A stretch of 39,376 nucleotides of DNA from Candidatus Mucispirillum faecigallinarum (GTDB taxonomy: Bacteria; Chrysiogenota; Deferribacteres; Deferribacterales; Mucispirillaceae), in NCBI GenBank assembly GCA_019116905.1, contig DXAQ01000004.1, forward strand, positions 1 through 39,376. Direction: 5' to 3'. The notes beneath the pieces were generated by a model. That model saw only the letters and a program-made list of their open reading frames with translations, was not told the DNA's origin and did not search any database. The stretch's first letter is position 1, and each line of letters starts with the position of its first letter. Of this stretch, positions 37,160 through 39,376 are shown one piece after another. The position numbers were made by a program, and so were the translations under genes.

Positions 37160-37373
37160 TATTTTTAACATCCTTAAGTAATAAATATGCATCTATCTGT
37201 AGTGCATTAGCAATTTTTTCAATATTTTCAATTGAAACATTACGCCTTCCACATTCAATATCACTAATATATGTTCTGTGTAGATTAGAAATTTCCGCTA
37301 ATTTTTCTTGTGATAATTTTCTTATTTGTCTAAATTTTTTTACATTAAAACTAAATATTTTTAATAAACTCAT
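37152..37373 (-). CDS. XRE-family HTH regulator, R-M controller (C protein)-like
   Basis: 73 aa; 'LSQEKLAEISNLHRTYISDIECGRRNVSIENIEKIANAL'; overlaps the start of the nuclease gene. Confidence 0.85.
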   Translation of the reverse strand: MSLLKIFSFNVKKFRQIRKLSQEKLAEISNLHRTYISDIECGRRNVSIENIEKIANALQIDAYLLLKDVKNND

Positions 37374-37400
37374 ATTATCCTCACTAAAAATATATTATAA

Positions 37401-37432
37401 ATACATAAAATGTCCACAGACTATAAGTGTCA
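37401..37432 (-). promoter_or_regulatory. Putative C-box operator upstream of the controller gene
   Basis: Minus strand TGACACTTATAGTCTGTGGACATTTTATGTAT; resembles C-protein operators containing ACTTATAGTCCGTG; TATAAT at 37394-37399 lies just downstream. Confidence 0.6.
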
Positions 37433-37567
37433 TTAGCATAAGTAAGTATTATTTTTTCATTTACAAACATGTAAAAGTGTGGTATAAGCTTTTTTCTCTT
37501 GACGATTATTATTATATTTATTATAATCGGCAGCAAATGTTTATGATTATATAAGAAACGAGTTATT

Positions 37568-38065
37568 ATGATTATATATTATGAGCAGGTACATGATGAA
37601 GGCTTTATTATTGATGAGGCTTTTTCATTTGCCGAAGGTGATGATAAATTTGATATTAAATTTTCAGGCCGTGTTGATAAAGCAGGGGATGCTTACGTTG
37701 TTACAGGCAGAGTAAACCTGCACTTTTCCTGCCCATGCGACAGGTGTTTAGAGCCTGTTAATATGGATATAGCAGAAGATTTAATATTAACATTATCTCC
37801 CCTTGGGGAATACCCGCCTATTCAGGCAGACGGGGAGGAAGGTCTTTCTGATGAGGAAGCAGGAATGTATGTTACCCCAAAAGACCATTTTGATATACAC
37901 GAACTTTTAAGGGAGGAAGCGCTGCTTTTAGTGCCTGAAAAAAGGTTGTGCAGGGAAGACTGTAAAGGGATATGTCAGGGCTGTGGTGCATCACTTAATA
38001 CTGAAAAATGCACATGCACTAAAAAAACTGATGAACGCTGGGCAGCACTTGATAAATTAAAATAA
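37568..38065 (+). CDS. DUF177 (YceD-like) protein
   Basis: 'CPCDRCLEPVNMDI', 'REDCKGICQGCGASLNTEKCTC'; directly upstream of rpmF. Confidence 0.88.
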   Translation: MIIYYEQVHDEGFIIDEAFSFAEGDDKFDIKFSGRVDKAGDAYVVTGRVNLHFSCPCDRCLEPVNMDIAEDLILTLSPLGEYPPIQADGEEGLSDEEAGMYVTPKDHFDIHELLREEALLLVPEKRLCREDCKGICQGCGASLNTEKCTCTKKTDERWAALDKLK

Positions 38066-38070
38066 TTAAA

Positions 38071-38130
38071 AATAACCATTTTTGGTAAACAATATAAAAT
38101 ATAAAATAATAAATAACCATTTTGGTAAAA
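38071..38130. repeat. Two copies of a palindromic element AATAACCATTTT(T)GGTAAA upstream of rpmF
   Basis: aataaccatttttggtaaac (38071-38090) and aataaccattttggtaaaa (38112-38130). Confidence 0.8.
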
Positions 38131-38143
38131 CAGGGAGAGCAAA

Positions 38144-38329
38144 ATGCCTAATCCAAAACACAAGACAACTAAAAGCAAAGTAGGTATGAGAAGGTCTCAT
38201 CACCAGCCATCTACACTTCTTGGTGTTAAATGTGATAACTGCGGTGAGTTAAAACAGGCTCATACTGTATGCCCAAGCTGCGGAACATATAAAGGCCGTA
38301 AAGTAGTGGCTGATACTAAAGAAGTATAG
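38144..38329 (+). CDS. rpmF: 50S ribosomal protein L32
   Basis: 'MPNPKHKTTKSKVGMRRSHH' and two Cys pairs (CDNC, CPSC); RBS GGGAGAG. Confidence 0.96.
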   Translation: MPNPKHKTTKSKVGMRRSHHQPSTLLGVKCDNCGELKQAHTVCPSCGTYKGRKVVADTKEV

Positions 38330-38331
38330 TT

Positions 38332-39357
38332 ATGATTATCGCTGTTGATGCTATGGGCGGTGATAACGCTCCAAGCGAAGTTGTAAAAGGTGCTGTTAAG
38401 GCTGTTAATGAAACTGAAAATTTAGAAGTTATTTTAGTAGGTAATAAGGCTTTAATTGAAAAAGAACTTGCTGCCTGCTCAAAAAAAGAACAGCCTAAAA
38501 TACAGATTATGCATACTGATGAATTTATTGCTATGGATGACCATCCGTCAGAAATAGTGCGTGGAAAACGTAAGTCATCAATGCATGTTGGCTTAAAGCT
38601 TGTTAAAGACGGCAAAGCTGCTGGATTTTTTACAGCTGGCAACAGCGGTGCAGCTATGGCTGTTGCGATGGTTGTATTAGGGCTGCTTGAAGGTGTAGCA
38701 CGTCCGGCAATTGGCACAATACTTCCATGCTCAACAGAAAGGGGTCATTTTTTTATGCTGGATGTTGGGGCAAATGTGGACTGCCGTCCTGAGCATTTAG
38801 TTACATTTGCTATTATGGGTTCAGCTTATGCAAAAAAAGTTCTGCATATTGATAATCCGACTGTTGGTCTTTTAAATAATGGGGAGGAAGAAGGTAAAGG
38901 CGATATGCTTACAAAAGCAGTCTACCCTATTCTTAAAAAGACAGATGTAATAAATTTTGTAGGTAATGTTGAAGGCAAAGCTTTATTTAGAGGGGAAGCA
39001 GATGTGGTTGTCTGCGACGGGTTTGCTGGTAACATTGCTTTAAAAGTAAGCCAGTCAGTTGCTAAATATATGACTTCTATGTTAAAACAGGAACTTTTAT
39101 CTTCAACAGTTTCTAAAATAGGTGCATTACTTTCTAAAAAAGCATTTGAAAACTTGAAAAAGAAAACAGACGGCGCTCAATACGGTGGAGCACCTTTACT
39201 TGGAGTTAAAGGTGTATGCGTTATTGGCCATGGTTCGTCAAACGATGTAGCTGTTGCAAACGGTATAAGGGTTGCAATGCGTGCATCTATGAGCAAAATG
39301 AATGAGGCTATTGTTGATGATGTAAGAGATTCTCTTACACATATACTTAACTATTAG
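38332..39357 (+). CDS. plsX: Phosphate acyltransferase PlsX
   Basis: 'IIAVDAMGGDNAPSEVVKGAV', 'GFFTAGNSGAAMA', 'VVCDGFAGNIALK', 'GAPLLGVKGVCVIGHGSS'. Confidence 0.96.
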   Translation: MIIAVDAMGGDNAPSEVVKGAVKAVNETENLEVILVGNKALIEKELAACSKKEQPKIQIMHTDEFIAMDDHPSEIVRGKRKSSMHVGLKLVKDGKAAGFFTAGNSGAAMAVAMVVLGLLEGVARPAIGTILPCSTERGHFFMLDVGANVDCRPEHLVTFAIMGSAYAKKVLHIDNPTVGLLNNGEEEGKGDMLTKAVYPILKKTDVINFVGNVEGKALFRGEADVVVCDGFAGNIALKVSQSVAKYMTSMLKQELLSSTVSKIGALLSKKAFENLKKKTDGAQYGGAPLLGVKGVCVIGHGSSNDVAVANGIRVAMRASMSKMNEAIVDDVRDSLTHILNY

Positions 39358-39376
39358 CCTGTAATTGATAAAGTAA

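Noticed and set aside
1-39376. CRISPR arrays, tRNA/rRNA genes, IS elements or prophage
   Set aside because: No regularly spaced repeats, no tRNA cloverleaf or CCA-type ends, no transposase/integrase motifs were recognised by reading; the window was not scanned computationally.

Overview
AT-rich, gene-dense bacterial chromosome segment. It encodes LPS/Kdo enzymes, so the host is Gram-negative. Overall style would fit a Deferribacterota-like genome such as Mucispirillum, but that is a low-confidence guess. Core content: an LPS/lipid A operon (DUF374 LPLAT, waaA, lpxL-like, gmhB), a periplasmic rhodanese, an orphan receiver, an M23 peptidase, a porin, thiF/thiS, tmk, lpxI flanked by two paralogous hybrid histidine kinases, guaA, pyrG, glmS, a RACo-like Fe-S protein, two cysteine-paired Sel1/Hcp-like lipoproteins, a hydrogenase maturation protease, an SLT transglycosylase, trmN6, and DUF177-rpmF-plsX. 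The main accessory locus is a restriction-modification island at about 33.6-37.45 kb between trmN6 and DUF177. It has two convergent DNA methyltransferases, a PUA/EVE-like plus NucS-like PD-(D/E)xK nuclease, an HNH-type nuclease split by a frameshift exactly at an 8-bp poly-A/T tract, and an XRE controller gene preceded by a C-box-like operator. Other notable signals: the second hybrid kinase has Asn in place of the phospho-accepting His; a dCTP-deaminase-fold protein appears to lack the catalytic Glu and is paired with a small unknown ORF; a RelB-like antitoxin has no toxin and ends in a duplicated 15-bp sequence; there is an unexplained ~820-bp intergenic region; and paired palindromic repeats precede rpmF.
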